Below, piece after piece: positions 52,866 through 61,968 of a stretch of DNA of 64,000 nt. This DNA comes from Acidovorax sp. FHTAMBA. GTDB lineage: Bacteria > Pseudomonadota > Gammaproteobacteria > Burkholderiales > Burkholderiaceae_C. The position numbers were made by a program, and so were the translations under genes. Numbering within the stretch: the stretch's first letter is position 1; every line of letters starts with the position of its first letter. Under the pieces are notes generated by a model. That model was not told the DNA's origin and did no database searches. It was given only the letters and a program-made list of their open reading frames with translations. Location of the stretch: assembly GCF_038958875.1 (NCBI RefSeq), contig NZ_CP152407.1, forward strand, positions 2,363,501-2,427,500, written 5' to 3'.

Positions 52866-55148
52866 TCAGAAACGGGTCTTGAGCGTCAGCTGGGCCGAGC
52901 GCGCGGCCCCGGCGCCGTAGAAGCCGCGGTACAGCGTATCGGCGTAGAGCTTGTTGGCCAGGTTGGTGATGTTGAGCTTGAGCGAGGTCTTGTCGTCGAA
53001 GCTGTATTCCAGCATCGCATCTGCCGTGGCAAAGCCGCTGGCCTTCATGGCACGCGAGCCTTCGGGGTTCTGTGCGCCACGGTAGGTGAGGCCCGCTCCC
53101 ACACGCAGCTGTGGGGTCACCACATAGGTGGTCCAGATGCTGCCGCTGTGCTTGGGGGTGAGGCCCGGGCGATCACCCTTCACCTGGGCACCGCCACCGT
53201 TGGCGGCCAGCACGGTGGTGCTCCGGTCGATCTTGGCGCTTGGAATCCAGGTGTGGTTCATGAAGATTTCCCACTTGGGCGTGATGCGGCCCGCCAGGTT
53301 GAACTCCATGCCGGTGGCGTGGCGCTTGCCCGAGAGCAGATAGCCCGGGTTGTCGGGATCGGTGTTGCGCTCGTTGTATTTTTCGCTGTAGAAAGCGGCC
53401 ACCCCCAGCAGGGCGCGGCGCTCGAACAGCTCCCACTTGCCGCCGATTTCAATGTTGCGGCTCTTTTCGGGCGGCGTGTTGGCCAGGGATCCGGTGCCCG
53501 GGTTGGACACCGTGCCGCCAGCGCTCACGCCGCCAAACTGGTAGGTGTCTCCCGAGGTGTTGTACGAAGAGCCATAGGACACGTAGTACGACGACACCTC
53601 ATCAGGCTGGAACAGCACGCCCGCGCGCGGGCTCCACAGGCCGTCGGAGGTCTGGTCGCTCAGCGAACCATCGGCATTGCGATAGGAGGCCTTGAACCGG
53701 TCGTAGCGCAGCCCGCCGACGAGCTTCACGGTCGAGGTGAGCGACATCGTGTCCTGCAGGTACATGCCAAAATTCTGCGCCTTGAACGTGTTGTAGGCCA
53801 CCGGTGCGCGCGTGTCGGGCGCCCAGGCACCGTTGTCCGGTGTGCCGACGGTGGTGCCCAGCCCGTTGGTGGCCGATGAATTGCCGGCGGGATTGGCGTA
53901 ATTGGAATTGCGGTTGGCGTCGTCACGGTAGAAATCGACGCCCGCCAGGATGTCGTGCTTCTTGCCGCCCCAGGTGAAGGAGTTGGTGTAGTCGCTCTGC
54001 AGCTGCGTCATTGTGCTGTCGCCGATGCGACCCTTGGAGCTGCGTGTGAGCGGCGTGCTGGCGTTGATCTGGTCGAGCGACGTGGTGGGCGTGCCAAAGC
54101 GGATCACGCTGGCCAGCAGGTCGCGCTCGTATTTGCCGTGGCGCAGCCGGGTCTGCAGCTCGCCGCCATCGCGGAAGCGGTGGATGTGGCCCAACGTCAG
54201 GTACTGCGATGACGTATTGAGGTGGTCGCTGTCCAGGCCGTAGTAGTTGCGGGCGGGCAGGGTGGGCACGATCTTGCCGTTGCTGTTGATCCAGGGGCTG
54301 TTGTAGATGGGGCGGCCCTTGACGTCCAGGTAGTACAGGCCCACCGAGAACTCGTCGGCAGTGCCGATGCCCCAGCTGAACGTGGGTGCGATGCCACGCT
54401 TGTCCTGCCGTGCACCGAAGTTGTCCGAGTTGTGCACCATCGCATTGAGGCGCACCGCGGCGTTCTCGCCCGTCTTGATGTTGAAATCGCCGGTGAGGCG
54501 GTGAAAGTTGCCGGTGCCCAGCGTGTACGAGACTTCGTGCTGGTCGATCAGCAGCGGGGCCTTGTTGACCTGGTTGACCACGCCCCCGGTGGAGCCCTTG
54601 CCAAACAGCATGGAGGCCGAACCCTTGAGTACTTCAACGCGGTCGAGGTTGAAGGTGTCGCGCTCGTACAGGGGTGCATCTTTCATGCCGTCGGTGTAGA
54701 TGTCACCGGCCTGGCCCAGCGAGAAGCCGCGCAGGCGCACGTCTTCCTCGCCGGTTTCACCCGCCTGGAACGTTACCCCCGCGGTGGTGCGCAGCACCTC
54801 GCGGAAGTCGTCCTGGTTGCGGTCGTTCATGAGCTTTTCGGTGAACACCGTGACCGATTGCGGGATGTCCTTGATGTCCTGTTTGCCCTTGCCCACCGTG
54901 GTCTGCCTGAGCAGCAAGGTGTCTTTGCCCTGGACGTCTGCCGTTTCCTTCACGGTGACGGCGGGCAGTGTGGCCTCAGCCGCATGGGTCTGGGCCATGG
55001 CCCCCACCGAGGCTGCCAGCATCAGTGCGCCCAGCGGGAGCAGGGCCTTTTCCGATGCCGCAGTGCGAGCGGGCTGGGTGATGGGTTGTTGGGTTGATTG
55101 GGGCGCGCGCAGCGGGATGCTGCGGCGCAGAGCGCGTGATTTTGCCAA
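52866..55148 (-). CDS. TonB-dependent siderophore receptor (Fiu/PiuA-type)
   Basis: 760 residues. Exported, with a long basic leader and hydrophobic core (LLPLGALMLAASVGAMAQTHAA). Plug domain: DIKDIPQSVTVFTEKLMNDRNQDDFREVLRTTAGVTF near 92-128, VRLRGFSLGQAGDIYTDGM near 138-156 and VEVLKGSASMLFGKGSTGGVVNQVNK near 172-197. A 22-strand barrel follows and ends in the typical aromatic terminus AQLTLKTRF. Paired with the PiuC-type hydroxylase, it probably takes up ferric catecholate siderophores using the nearby TonB-ExbBD. A Fur-like box lies at 55266-55284. Confidence 0.93.
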   Translation of the reverse strand: MAKSRALRRSIPLRAPQSTQQPITQPARTAASEKALLPLGALMLAASVGAMAQTHAAEATLPAVTVKETADVQGKDTLLLRQTTVGKGKQDIKDIPQSVTVFTEKLMNDRNQDDFREVLRTTAGVTFQAGETGEEDVRLRGFSLGQAGDIYTDGMKDAPLYERDTFNLDRVEVLKGSASMLFGKGSTGGVVNQVNKAPLLIDQHEVSYTLGTGNFHRLTGDFNIKTGENAAVRLNAMVHNSDNFGARQDKRGIAPTFSWGIGTADEFSVGLYYLDVKGRPIYNSPWINSNGKIVPTLPARNYYGLDSDHLNTSSQYLTLGHIHRFRDGGELQTRLRHGKYERDLLASVIRFGTPTTSLDQINASTPLTRSSKGRIGDSTMTQLQSDYTNSFTWGGKKHDILAGVDFYRDDANRNSNYANPAGNSSATNGLGTTVGTPDNGAWAPDTRAPVAYNTFKAQNFGMYLQDTMSLTSTVKLVGGLRYDRFKASYRNADGSLSDQTSDGLWSPRAGVLFQPDEVSSYYVSYGSSYNTSGDTYQFGGVSAGGTVSNPGTGSLANTPPEKSRNIEIGGKWELFERRALLGVAAFYSEKYNERNTDPDNPGYLLSGKRHATGMEFNLAGRITPKWEIFMNHTWIPSAKIDRSTTVLAANGGGAQVKGDRPGLTPKHSGSIWTTYVVTPQLRVGAGLTYRGAQNPEGSRAMKASGFATADAMLEYSFDDKTSLKLNITNLANKLYADTLYRGFYGAGAARSAQLTLKTRF

Positions 55149-55265
55149 GGAGGCCTCCGTGGTGGGAATGTGCTGATGGCGCGCAGGTGCGCCAGGCGCA
55201 AGCGAGAGGCAGTGGCTAGATCAACATGGCTGTGCTTCGACGTGCTGCGTTATGTTACATCAAAT

Positions 55266-55284
55266 GCGGGTCATTCTCATTTGC
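55266..55284 (-). promoter_or_regulatory. Fur-like box upstream of the siderophore receptor gene
   Basis: On the minus strand GCAAATGAGAATGACCCGC, 11 of 19 matches to the Fur consensus with a strong AATGAGAAT core, 118 bp upstream of the receptor start. Confidence 0.55.
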
Positions 55285-55322
55285 ATTGATGTTTGTGAGC
55301 CACAGATTGCCCAGCTGCAGAC

Positions 55323-55349
55323 GAAAAAAAGCCGGCATGGGCCGGCTTT
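55323..55349 (-). terminator. Intrinsic terminator of the SWIB gene
   Basis: GCCGGC (55331-55336), ATGG loop, GCCGGC (55341-55346), followed on the minus strand by a T-run (A7 at 55324-55330). Confidence 0.8.
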
Positions 55350-55370
55350 CTGGGGCACTGGGTGCGGGGC

Positions 55371-55691
55371 TTACTTGACGTGCTTGCCGATCAGGCCGGC
55401 CAGTTCAAACATCGAGACCTGGGGCTTGCCGAACAATTCCTTGAGCTTGGCGTCGGCGTTGATGTTGCGCTTGTTGGCGGCATCCTGCAGGTTGTTGGCC
55501 TTGATGTAGACCCACAGCTTGCTGATGATCTCCGTGCGCGGCAGCGGCGCCGAGCCCACCACGGCGGCCAGCGCGGGGCTGGGCGTAAGTGCCTTCATGA
55601 AAGCAGCGTTGGGGGTGCGCTTCTTGGCGGGGGCAGCAGCCTTCTGGGCTGCGGGGGCTGTTTTTGCCGGAGCTTTTTTTGCAGTTGCCAT
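55371..55691 (-). CDS. SWIB/MDM2 domain protein
   Basis: 106 residues. Ala/Lys/Pro-rich N-terminus (about 1-30) like histone H1 tails, then a SWIB domain: FMKALTPSPALAAVVGSAPLPRTEIISKLWVYIKANNLQD near 31-70, NADAKLKELFGKPQVSMFELAGLIGKHVK at the end. DNA-associated or chromatin-like role; common in beta-proteobacteria. Confidence 0.92.
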   Translation of the reverse strand: MATAKKAPAKTAPAAQKAAAPAKKRTPNAAFMKALTPSPALAAVVGSAPLPRTEIISKLWVYIKANNLQDAANKRNINADAKLKELFGKPQVSMFELAGLIGKHVK

Positions 55692-56002
55692 GTCGGGTTT
55701 TCCTTGTTGGAAGTAGATTTTTCACCAGAGAAAGCTGGGCTTTCCCATAGGCAGACCGATGCTACTGGGAAAAAAACGCGTTTCCAAGGGAGAAAGGGCT
55801 TTTTTTGCCTCGATTTGTAGCAGTGGTGCCGCGTGTGCGCCAATTAGTCGCCCATGCAGCGCCGGTACCTTGACAAAGCGCCCTGGGATGCCGGCGTTTC
55901 CAGGTTGCTCACCCGGGCTGTATCACAATGCGCACCCATCCGTGGGGCACGGCGGTTTGCCGCTGTGCCCGTTGTTCATTTCGCCTGAAAGGCTTTCACT
56001 CC

Positions 56003-56518
56003 ATGTCTGCTGCGCCATCCTTCCCATCTTTCAGCACCTGTGATTTTTGCGATGTGCACAAGGGCGACATGAGCGGTGCGTTCCGCGTCCTGCCCCCGGT
56101 CTTTCACAGTTATGGCGGTGTGGCCGCGTTTGCCGGCCCGGTGAGCACCGTCAAGTGCCATGAAGACAACACGCAGGTGAAGGCGGCCGTGGAGTCGCCG
56201 GGTGAGGGCCGCGTGCTGGTAGTGGATGGGGGGGGCTCGCTGCGCCGCGCGCTGGTGGGTGGCAATCTGGCGGCTGCCGCTGCGCGCAATGGCTGGGCCG
56301 GTGTGGTGGTGGACGGGTGCGTGCGCGATGTGGCCGAGCTCAAGGCGGCGGCTGTTGGCCTGTGTGCGCTGGCGTTGATACCGCTGCCCACAGAACGCCG
56401 TGGCGAGGGGCAGCGCGATGTGGCCGTGCAGATCCAGGGCGTCTGGGTGCGGCCGGGCGACTGGCTGTACGCCGATGCAGACGGCATTGTGGTGAGCGCA
56501 CAGCCCCTGGTGGTGTAG
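56003..56518 (+). CDS. rraA: Ribonuclease E activity regulator RraA family protein
   Basis: 171 residues from ATG 56003. RraA fold: STCDFCDVHKGDM near 10-22, GPVSTVKCHEDNTQVKAAVE near 45-64, GRVLVVDGGGSLRRALVGGNLAAAAARNGWAGVVVDGCVRDV near 70-111 and a final GDWLYADADGIVVS. Related proteins are either RNase E inhibitors or HMG/CHA aldolases; the conserved GGN and DGxxRD motifs do not separate these reliably. Confidence 0.85.
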   Translation: MSAAPSFPSFSTCDFCDVHKGDMSGAFRVLPPVFHSYGGVAAFAGPVSTVKCHEDNTQVKAAVESPGEGRVLVVDGGGSLRRALVGGNLAAAAARNGWAGVVVDGCVRDVAELKAAAVGLCALALIPLPTERRGEGQRDVAVQIQGVWVRPGDWLYADADGIVVSAQPLVV

Positions 56519-56554
56519 CGGTCGCGGCCAGGAGGCCGCGCAGCCGGGTTGCCA

Positions 56555-57517
56555 TCAGTCTGCGTGACCCGCCCGTCGGCCCACCCGCAGGCCGGTGCGT
56601 GAGGGCAGGGTCGCCAGCAGCACGCTGGCCAGTGCGATGACGAAGGCCATCAGCTGGGTGCCGGCCAAGGTTTCGCCCAGAAACAGCACGCCCACGAGCG
56701 CCGCGCTCACCGGCAGCATGACCGAGAACACCCCGCCCTGCGCAGCGGGCACGGCCTTGAGCCCAGTCATCCAGAGCCACACCGTCCACACGCAGGCGGC
56801 CAGCGCGTAGAACACCAGCAGCACCCAGGTGCCCCAGCCCACGGCCGTAAAGTTGAAATGCCAGGCGGCGTAAAGCCCCAACGGCGTGGACAGCACAAAA
56901 CCCCACAGGTTGATGAGCGAGGTGATGCGCTTGGGCCCGAGGCTGGTGGTGAGCTTCTTGCCGATCACCGTATAGGCGGCTTCGCACACCACTGCGCCTA
57001 GCAATAGCCAGGGGCCCAACCAGCCCATATTACGAGTATTTTTGGCATCCAGCGCTTGTGCAATATGCGCCGAATGCTCTTGTTTTGATAGTGAAAAAAG
57101 CGCAATCCCTGCCACGGCACAGACCACGGCGGCCCAGGTGCGTGGCGCTACGCGTTCGCGCAAAAAGAGCCAGCCCATCACCGCCACAGCCGCAGGAATG
57201 GCCGCCAGCGTCACCCCGGCCGTGACCGCATCGGTAAGGCTTACGCCATAGATCATGCAGAGGGTGAACAAAAAGTTGCCCAGGAACGACTGCAGAAACA
57301 GCAGCCGCTGGGTGGACCGGGTGATCGGCGGTTCATCCACCGGTTTGCGCAGCCAATGCAGCATGGCTACACCGCCAATGCCAAAACGCATCCACGCGAG
57401 CAGGAACACGGGCAGCACGGCAGCCAGCGGCTTGGACAGCGCCACGTAGCTGCCCACCAGGGCCATGCTAAGGGCCAGGCACACATAAGCAAAAGGGCGG
57501 CTGGGCGTGGTGTTCAC
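56555..57517 (-). CDS. EamA/DMT family transporter
   Basis: 320 residues with ten predicted membrane helices in two EamA repeats (FAYVCLALSMALVGSYVALSK near 9-29; LLLGAVVCEAAYTVIGKKL near 170-188). The segment near 57031-57105, coding for AQALDAKNTRNMGW, contains a diverged in-frame copy of the dispersed palindromic repeat. Substrate unknown; probably a metabolite exporter. Confidence 0.88.
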   Translation of the reverse strand: MNTTPSRPFAYVCLALSMALVGSYVALSKPLAAVLPVFLLAWMRFGIGGVAMLHWLRKPVDEPPITRSTQRLLFLQSFLGNFLFTLCMIYGVSLTDAVTAGVTLAAIPAAVAVMGWLFLRERVAPRTWAAVVCAVAGIALFSLSKQEHSAHIAQALDAKNTRNMGWLGPWLLLGAVVCEAAYTVIGKKLTTSLGPKRITSLINLWGFVLSTPLGLYAAWHFNFTAVGWGTWVLLVFYALAACVWTVWLWMTGLKAVPAAQGGVFSVMLPVSAALVGVLFLGETLAGTQLMAFVIALASVLLATLPSRTGLRVGRRAGHAD

Positions 57518-57627
57518 TAGACTGCTGATGAGATGGCCGGGAGCCTGCTCGGGCGGCCGGTGTGGGCCGCCGTCTGGCGCGCCCGGAATACATTGAACCG
57601 GTTCTGAACCAAAACGAGGTGCGCATC

Positions 57628-58035
57628 ATGCCCGACAAACCCCCGCCCGCCGTTCGCGCCCGCCATGTCTTTGTTTATGGCACCTTGCGCCGTGGCGGAT
57701 CCAACGACATCACGCGCCTTCGCCCGGAACCAAAGTTTGTGGGCCCAGCCCGGGTGGCCGGGGTGCTTTACCACCTGGGGGCCTATCCGGGCATGACGCT
57801 GGGCGGACCCTTGGTGGTGCAGGGCGAGGTATATGAAATTGGCGCTGACCTGGAGGCCGTTCTGGACGAGATCGAAGGGCTCGGCGCCACCCCTATCGAT
57901 GAATACGTGAAGCGAGAGGTTGTGGTGGATGTGGGCGGGCAGGCCGTGTCCTGCCTGGTTTACGAGATCAATCCCCGGTATACGGTCGCTGCGCCCCATA
58001 TTGCCGATGGAGACTGGTTGCAAGCCACTGCGTGA
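57628..58035 (+). CDS. Gamma-glutamylcyclotransferase family protein
   Basis: 135 residues from ATG 57628 (GAGG upstream). AIG2/GGCT fold with the substrate-binding VFVYGTLRRGGSN near 15-27, GVLYHLGAYPGMTLGG near 46-61 and a catalytic Glu in LDEIEGLG near 81. Activity on gamma-glutamyl amines or peptides is inferred. Confidence 0.87.
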   Translation: MPDKPPPAVRARHVFVYGTLRRGGSNDITRLRPEPKFVGPARVAGVLYHLGAYPGMTLGGPLVVQGEVYEIGADLEAVLDEIEGLGATPIDEYVKREVVVDVGGQAVSCLVYEINPRYTVAAPHIADGDWLQATA

Positions 58036-58308
58036 ATTTCGGCTTAAACAACGTCAAATATTGCAATGCGGAATTTGATTTTCTCGATGTGGAAAGCAAT
58101 GAATGTTGCGCCGCCACATTTTTTCTCAATATGAGAAATCAAATTTTGCATTACAAGATGGTGTGGATAACTCGTTGTTTTAAAAAGAGAAAATTTATCT
58201 CTTGTATAAGACATAAGAGCTTGCATAAGTCTTATAGAAGACTTAAAGTTGTCTCCAAGGGCAGCACACGCAGCCCGGCGTTTTTAACCTACCTCCTGGA
58301 GTGATCTC
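58036..58308 (+). promoter_or_regulatory. AT-rich aceA upstream region with palindromes
   Basis: 273 bp of markedly lower GC than its neighbours. Contains CTTGTATAAG (58201-58210, imperfect dyad) and a perfect inverted repeat AAGTCTT-ATAG-AAGACTT (58227-58244), 65-82 bp before the aceA start. Likely binding sites for a regulator of the glyoxylate shunt; the factor is unknown. Confidence 0.55.
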
Positions 58309-59640
58309 ATGCCCCAATCCCTCAACGAACAACTGAGCCGCGAACAGCAAATTGCCGCCCTGGAAAAAGACTGGGCCCAGAACCCCCGCTGGAAGGGTGT
58401 GAAGCGTGGTTACTCCGCTGCCGACGTGGTGCGCCTGCGCGGCTCGCTGCCCATCGAACACACGCTGGCTAAGCGCGGTGCTGAAAAGCTGTGGGACAAG
58501 ATCAACGGCGGTGCCAAGAAGGGCTATGTGAACGCGTTCGGCGCGATCTCCGCCGGTCAGGCCATGCAGCAAGCCAAGGCAGGCCTCGAAGCCGTGTACC
58601 TGTCGGGCTGGCAAGTCGCTGCTGACGGCAACACCAGCGAAACCATGTACCCCGACCAGTCGCTGTACGCCTACGACTCGGTGCCCACCATGGTGCGCCG
58701 CATCAACAACACCTTCAAGCGCGCTGACGAAATCCAGTGGGGCCGTGGCATCAACCCCGGCGACAAGGAATTCATCGACTACTTCCTGCCCATCGTGGCC
58801 GATGCAGAAGCCGGTTTCGGCGGCGTGCTGAACGCCTTCGAACTGATGAAGAACATGATCGCTGCAGGTGCAGCCGGCGTGCACTTCGAAGACCAGCTGG
58901 CCGCCGTGAAGAAGTGCGGTCACATGGGTGGCAAGGTGCTGGTTCCTACGCAGGAAGCCATTGAAAAGCTGATCTCCGCACGTTTTGCTGCTGACGTGAT
59001 GGGCGTGTCCACCATCGTGCTGGCCCGCACCGACGCTGAAGCCGCCAACCTGATCACGTCCGACCACGACGCCAACGATAAGCCGTTCCTGACCGGCGAG
59101 CGCACACAAGAAGGCTTCTACCGCGTCAAAAACGGCCTGGAACAAGCCATCAGCCGTGGCGTGGCTTACGCCCCCTACGCCGACTTGGTGTGGTGCGAAA
59201 CCGGCGTGCCCGACATCGGCTTCGCCCGTGAGTTCGCGCAGGCTGTGCACGCTGCCTGCCCCGGCAAGCTGCTGTCGTACAACTGCTCGCCATCGTTCAA
59301 CTGGAAGAAGAACCTCAACGACAAGCAGATCGCTTCCTTCCAGGAAGACTTGTCGGCCCTGGGGTACAAGTACCAGTTCATCACGCTGGCTGGCATCCAC
59401 ATCAACTGGTTCAACACCTTCCAGTTCGCCCATGCCTATGCACGCGGCGAAGGCATGAAGCACTACACCGAAATGGTGCAGGAACCTGAATTCGCAGCAC
59501 GCGAAAAGGGCTACACCTTCGTGTCGCACCAGCAGGAAGTGGGCGCAGGCTACTTCGACGACGTGACCACGGTGATCCAGGGCGGCTCGTCCTCCGTGAA
59601 GGCCTTGACGGGTTCGACCGAAGAAGAGCAGTTCCACTGA
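58309..59640 (+). CDS. aceA: Isocitrate lyase
   Basis: 443 residues. Cleaves isocitrate to glyoxylate and succinate (glyoxylate shunt), allowing growth on the acetyl-CoA made from aromatic acids. Active-site signature [18 protein letters not shown] near 202-219 (KKCGH with catalytic Cys), [25 protein letters not shown] near 96-120 and IVADADAGFGG-like [19 protein letters not shown] near 162-180 (metal site). RBS CTGGAGTG before ATG 58309. Ends at a strong terminator. Confidence 0.97.
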   Translation: MPQSLNEQLSREQQIAALEKDWAQNPRWKGVKRGYSAADVVRLRGSLPIEHTLAKRGAEKLWDKINGGAKKGYVNAFGAISAGQAMQQAKAGLEAVYLSGWQVAADGNTSETMYPDQSLYAYDSVPTMVRRINNTFKRADEIQWGRGINPGDKEFIDYFLPIVADAEAGFGGVLNAFELMKNMIAAGAAGVHFEDQLAAVKKCGHMGGKVLVPTQEAIEKLISARFAADVMGVSTIVLARTDAEAANLITSDHDANDKPFLTGERTQEGFYRVKNGLEQAISRGVAYAPYADLVWCETGVPDIGFAREFAQAVHAACPGKLLSYNCSPSFNWKKNLNDKQIASFQEDLSALGYKYQFITLAGIHINWFNTFQFAHAYARGEGMKHYTEMVQEPEFAAREKGYTFVSHQQEVGAGYFDDVTTVIQGGSSSVKALTGSTEEEQFH

Positions 59641-59690
59641 TCTGCGGAGCTCAGCGCCGCTTTGTTGTGGCGCCAAATGCACTCGACAAA

Positions 59691-59721
59691 AGCCCGAAGC
59701 ATCTGCTTCGGGCTTTTTTTC
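59691..59721 (+). terminator. Intrinsic terminator after aceA
   Basis: AGCCCGAAGCA (59691-59701), TC, TGCTTCGGGCT (59704-59714), followed by T-rich sequence: an 11-bp perfect stem. Confidence 0.95.
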
Positions 59722-59734
59722 TGGGTGCTGGGGT

Positions 59735-59740
59735 TAAAAT
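59735..59740 (+). promoter_or_regulatory. Possible -10 of the thrS leader transcript
   Basis: TAAAAT, five of six matches to TATAAT, just after the aceA terminator. The -35 is not clear. Confidence 0.4.
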
Positions 59741-59783
59741 CCAAGGAAATTCACTGCACAAGAGCGAGAAAGGCAATCTGGTT

Positions 59784-59825
59784 ATGACACCGCGAACTAC
59801 ATCGGAGATGTTGACCGGCCGTTGA
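59784..59825 (+). CDS. Threonine-rich thrS leader peptide (13 residues)
   Basis: Reads MTPRTTSEMLTGR then TGA. Four of 13 residues are Thr (codons ACA, ACT, ACA, ACC). A ribosome-binding AAAGG (59769-59773) lies 10 nt upstream. Between its promoter and thrS, and with Thr codons overlapping segment 1 of an attenuator, it fits a classical leader peptide whose translation senses charged tRNA-Thr. Too short to be listed by length alone; support comes from codon content and RNA pairing. Confidence 0.75.
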   Translation: MTPRTTSEMLTGR

Positions 59826-59895
59826 GGCTGGCTGTTCGCGCCTGCACGAGATTGCACACCCCTCCAAAAAGCGCGGACCTGTTCCGCGCTTTTTT
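59791..59895 (+). promoter_or_regulatory. thrS attenuator with alternative 1:2, 2:3 and 3:4 pairings
   Basis: Segment 1 CGCGAAC (59791-59797, overlapping a Thr codon) pairs perfectly with segment 2 GTTCGCG (59834-59840). Segment 2, extended as GTTCGCGC (59834-59841), can instead pair over 8 bp (one G-U) with segment 3 GCGCGGAC (59871-59878). Segment 3 is the 5' arm of the terminator formed with segment 4 (TCCGCGC, 59883-59889). Stalling at Thr codons would free segment 2 to block the terminator and allow thrS transcription. Confidence 0.78.
59866..59895 (+). terminator. Intrinsic terminator inside the thrS leader
   Basis: AAAAAGCGCGGA (59866-59877), CCTGT loop, TCCGCGCTTTTT (59883-59894), with a U-run 59890-59895, 66 bp before the thrS ATG. 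Confidence 0.9.
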
Positions 59896-59961
59896 GTTTC
59901 CTGGGCCTGGCGCGTGCCCGCACCCATTGCACTGATTGATTGAAAAGAAAGAGTTACTCCC

Positions 59962-61881
59962 ATGATTCACATCACGCTTCCCGACGGTTCACAGCGCGAG
60001 TTTCCGGGCCCCGTCACGGTGGCCGAAGTGGCTGCTTCCATTGGCTCGGGTCTGGCCAAAGCGGCTTTGGCGGGCAAGATTGGCGACAAGGTCGTGGACA
60101 CCAGCTACCAGATCACGACCGATAGCCCGCTGTCCATCGTGACTGCGAAAGATGCCGATGGCCTGGATGTCATCCGCCACTCCACCGCCCACTTGCTGGC
60201 CTACGCCGTCAAGGAGCTATTCCCTGACGCACAGGTCACCATCGGCCCGGTGATCGAGAACGGCTTCTATTACGACTTTGCTTACAAGCGCCCCTTCACG
60301 CCGGAAGATCTGGTGGCCATCGAAAAGCGCATGGCCGAACTGGCGGCCAAGGACGAACCCATCGTGCGCCGCGTGCTGCCGCGCGATGAGGCCGTGCAGT
60401 ATTTCAAGGGCCTGGGCGAACACTACAAGGCCGAGATCATCGCCAGCATTCCCAGCAACGAGGACGTGAGCCTGTACCGGGAAGGCGCGTTCGAGGATCT
60501 GTGCCGTGGCCCGCACGTGCCGAGCACGGGCAAGCTCAAGTTCTTCAAGCTGATGAAGGTGGCAGGTGCCTACTGGCGTGGTGACCACCGCAACGAAATG
60601 CTGCAACGGGTGTACGGCACGGCCTGGGCCTCCAAGGACGAGCTGCAGCAGTATTTGACGATGCTGGAGGAGGCCGAAAAGCGCGACCACCGCAAGCTGG
60701 GGCGTGAGCTTGACCTTTTCCACATCGACGAGCACTCACCCGGCACGGTGTTCTGGCACCCCAAGGGCTGGACGCTGTGGCAGGAGGTGGAGCAATACAT
60801 GCGCCGCGTGTACCGCGACAACGGCTACCAGGAGGTCAAGGGCCCGCAGATTCTGGACAAGACGCTCTGGGAAAAGACGGGCCACTGGGACAAGTACCGC
60901 GACAACATGTTCACGACCGAGAGCGAGAAGCGCGACTACGCGCTCAAGCCGATGAACTGCCCGGGCCATATCCTGATTTTCAAGCAGGGCATCAAGAGCT
61001 ACCGCGACCTGCCTCTACGCTACGGCGAGTTTGGCCAGTGCCATCGTAACGAGCCCACGGGTGGCCTGCACGGCATCATGCGCGTGCGCGGCTTCACGCA
61101 GGACGACGGTCACATTTTCTGCACGGAAGATCACATCCTGGCCGAATGCACGGCGTACACGACCCTGCTGCAGAAGGTCTACAAGGACTTCGGCTTCGAG
61201 AACATCATCTACAAGGTGGCCACGCGCCCCGAGGCGCGCATCGGATCGGAAGAAAGCTGGGACAAGGCAGAGCATGCGCTCATGGAAAGCCTGCGGGCTT
61301 CGGGCTGCGAGTTCGAGATCGCCCCGGGCGACGGCGCCTTCTATGGCCCCAAGATCGAGTACACCCTCAAGGATGCAATCGGGCGCCAGTGGCAGTGCGG
61401 CACCATGCAGGTCGATTTCTCCATGCCCGAACGCCTGGACGCCGAGTACGTTGGCGAGGATGGCGCGCGCCACAGGCCGGTGATGCTGCACCGCGCCATC
61501 GTGGGCAGTCTGGAGCGCTTTATCGGAATTCTGATCGAGCAGCACGCTGGCGCCCTGCCCATGTGGCTGGCTCCCGTGCAGGTTTCGGTGCTCAACATCA
61601 CGGATGCGCAGTCCGATTACTGTCGTGAAATCGCAGCAAAACTGCAAAAAGCGCTGCCCAATCAAGGCCTTAGGGTGACGCTGGACCTTCGCAACGAAAA
61701 GATTACGTATAAAATACGGGAGCATTCGATGCAAAAGCTGCCTTACATCCTCGTCGCTGGCGACAAGGAAAAGGCCGCAGGTGCCGTCGCAGTGCGAGCC
61801 CGGGGCAATCGTGACCTCGGCGTGATGTCGGTGGATGCGTTCATTGAGCTGATCGCCAACGACATTGCCACCAAAGCCTGA
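59962..61881 (+). CDS. thrS: Threonyl-tRNA synthetase
   Basis: 639 residues, full length. TGS domain 1-60 ([14 protein letters not shown]), editing domain with [16 protein letters not shown] near 73-88 (HxxxH), and class II core: motif 2 region [29 protein letters not shown] near 360-388 and motif 3 [15 protein letters not shown] near 510-524, then an anticodon-binding domain with YILVAGDKE near 593. First gene of thrS-infC-rpmI-rplT-pheS. It is preceded by the Thr-rich leader attenuator described at 59784-59895. Confidence 0.98.
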   Translation: MIHITLPDGSQREFPGPVTVAEVAASIGSGLAKAALAGKIGDKVVDTSYQITTDSPLSIVTAKDADGLDVIRHSTAHLLAYAVKELFPDAQVTIGPVIENGFYYDFAYKRPFTPEDLVAIEKRMAELAAKDEPIVRRVLPRDEAVQYFKGLGEHYKAEIIASIPSNEDVSLYREGAFEDLCRGPHVPSTGKLKFFKLMKVAGAYWRGDHRNEMLQRVYGTAWASKDELQQYLTMLEEAEKRDHRKLGRELDLFHIDEHSPGTVFWHPKGWTLWQEVEQYMRRVYRDNGYQEVKGPQILDKTLWEKTGHWDKYRDNMFTTESEKRDYALKPMNCPGHILIFKQGIKSYRDLPLRYGEFGQCHRNEPTGGLHGIMRVRGFTQDDGHIFCTEDHILAECTAYTTLLQKVYKDFGFENIIYKVATRPEARIGSEESWDKAEHALMESLRASGCEFEIAPGDGAFYGPKIEYTLKDAIGRQWQCGTMQVDFSMPERLDAEYVGEDGARHRPVMLHRAIVGSLERFIGILIEQHAGALPMWLAPVQVSVLNITDAQSDYCREIAAKLQKALPNQGLRVTLDLRNEKITYKIREHSMQKLPYILVAGDKEKAAGAVAVRARGNRDLGVMSVDAFIELIANDIATKA

Positions 61882-61968
61882 TTTTGAACACAAAAGCTGC
61901 TTTGCCGCTCGCGGACTGTGCGGGAATAGCTACTTTTTTTGTAGCATTTTGATTCAAGGAAGATAGCC

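Noticed and set aside
51036..53879. 947-codon rightward frame opposite the oxidase, hydroxylase and receptor genes
   Set aside because: Antisense shadow caused by high GC; no domain resemblance and the opposite strand holds three clear families.
58243..59682. Leftward frame antisense to aceA
   Set aside because: Antisense shadow; low-complexity Val/Gly/His-rich translation.
59740..59960. Possible tRNA or small RNA gene before thrS
   Set aside because: No T-loop GTTCGA pattern or cloverleaf; the leader peptide and attenuator explain the structure better.
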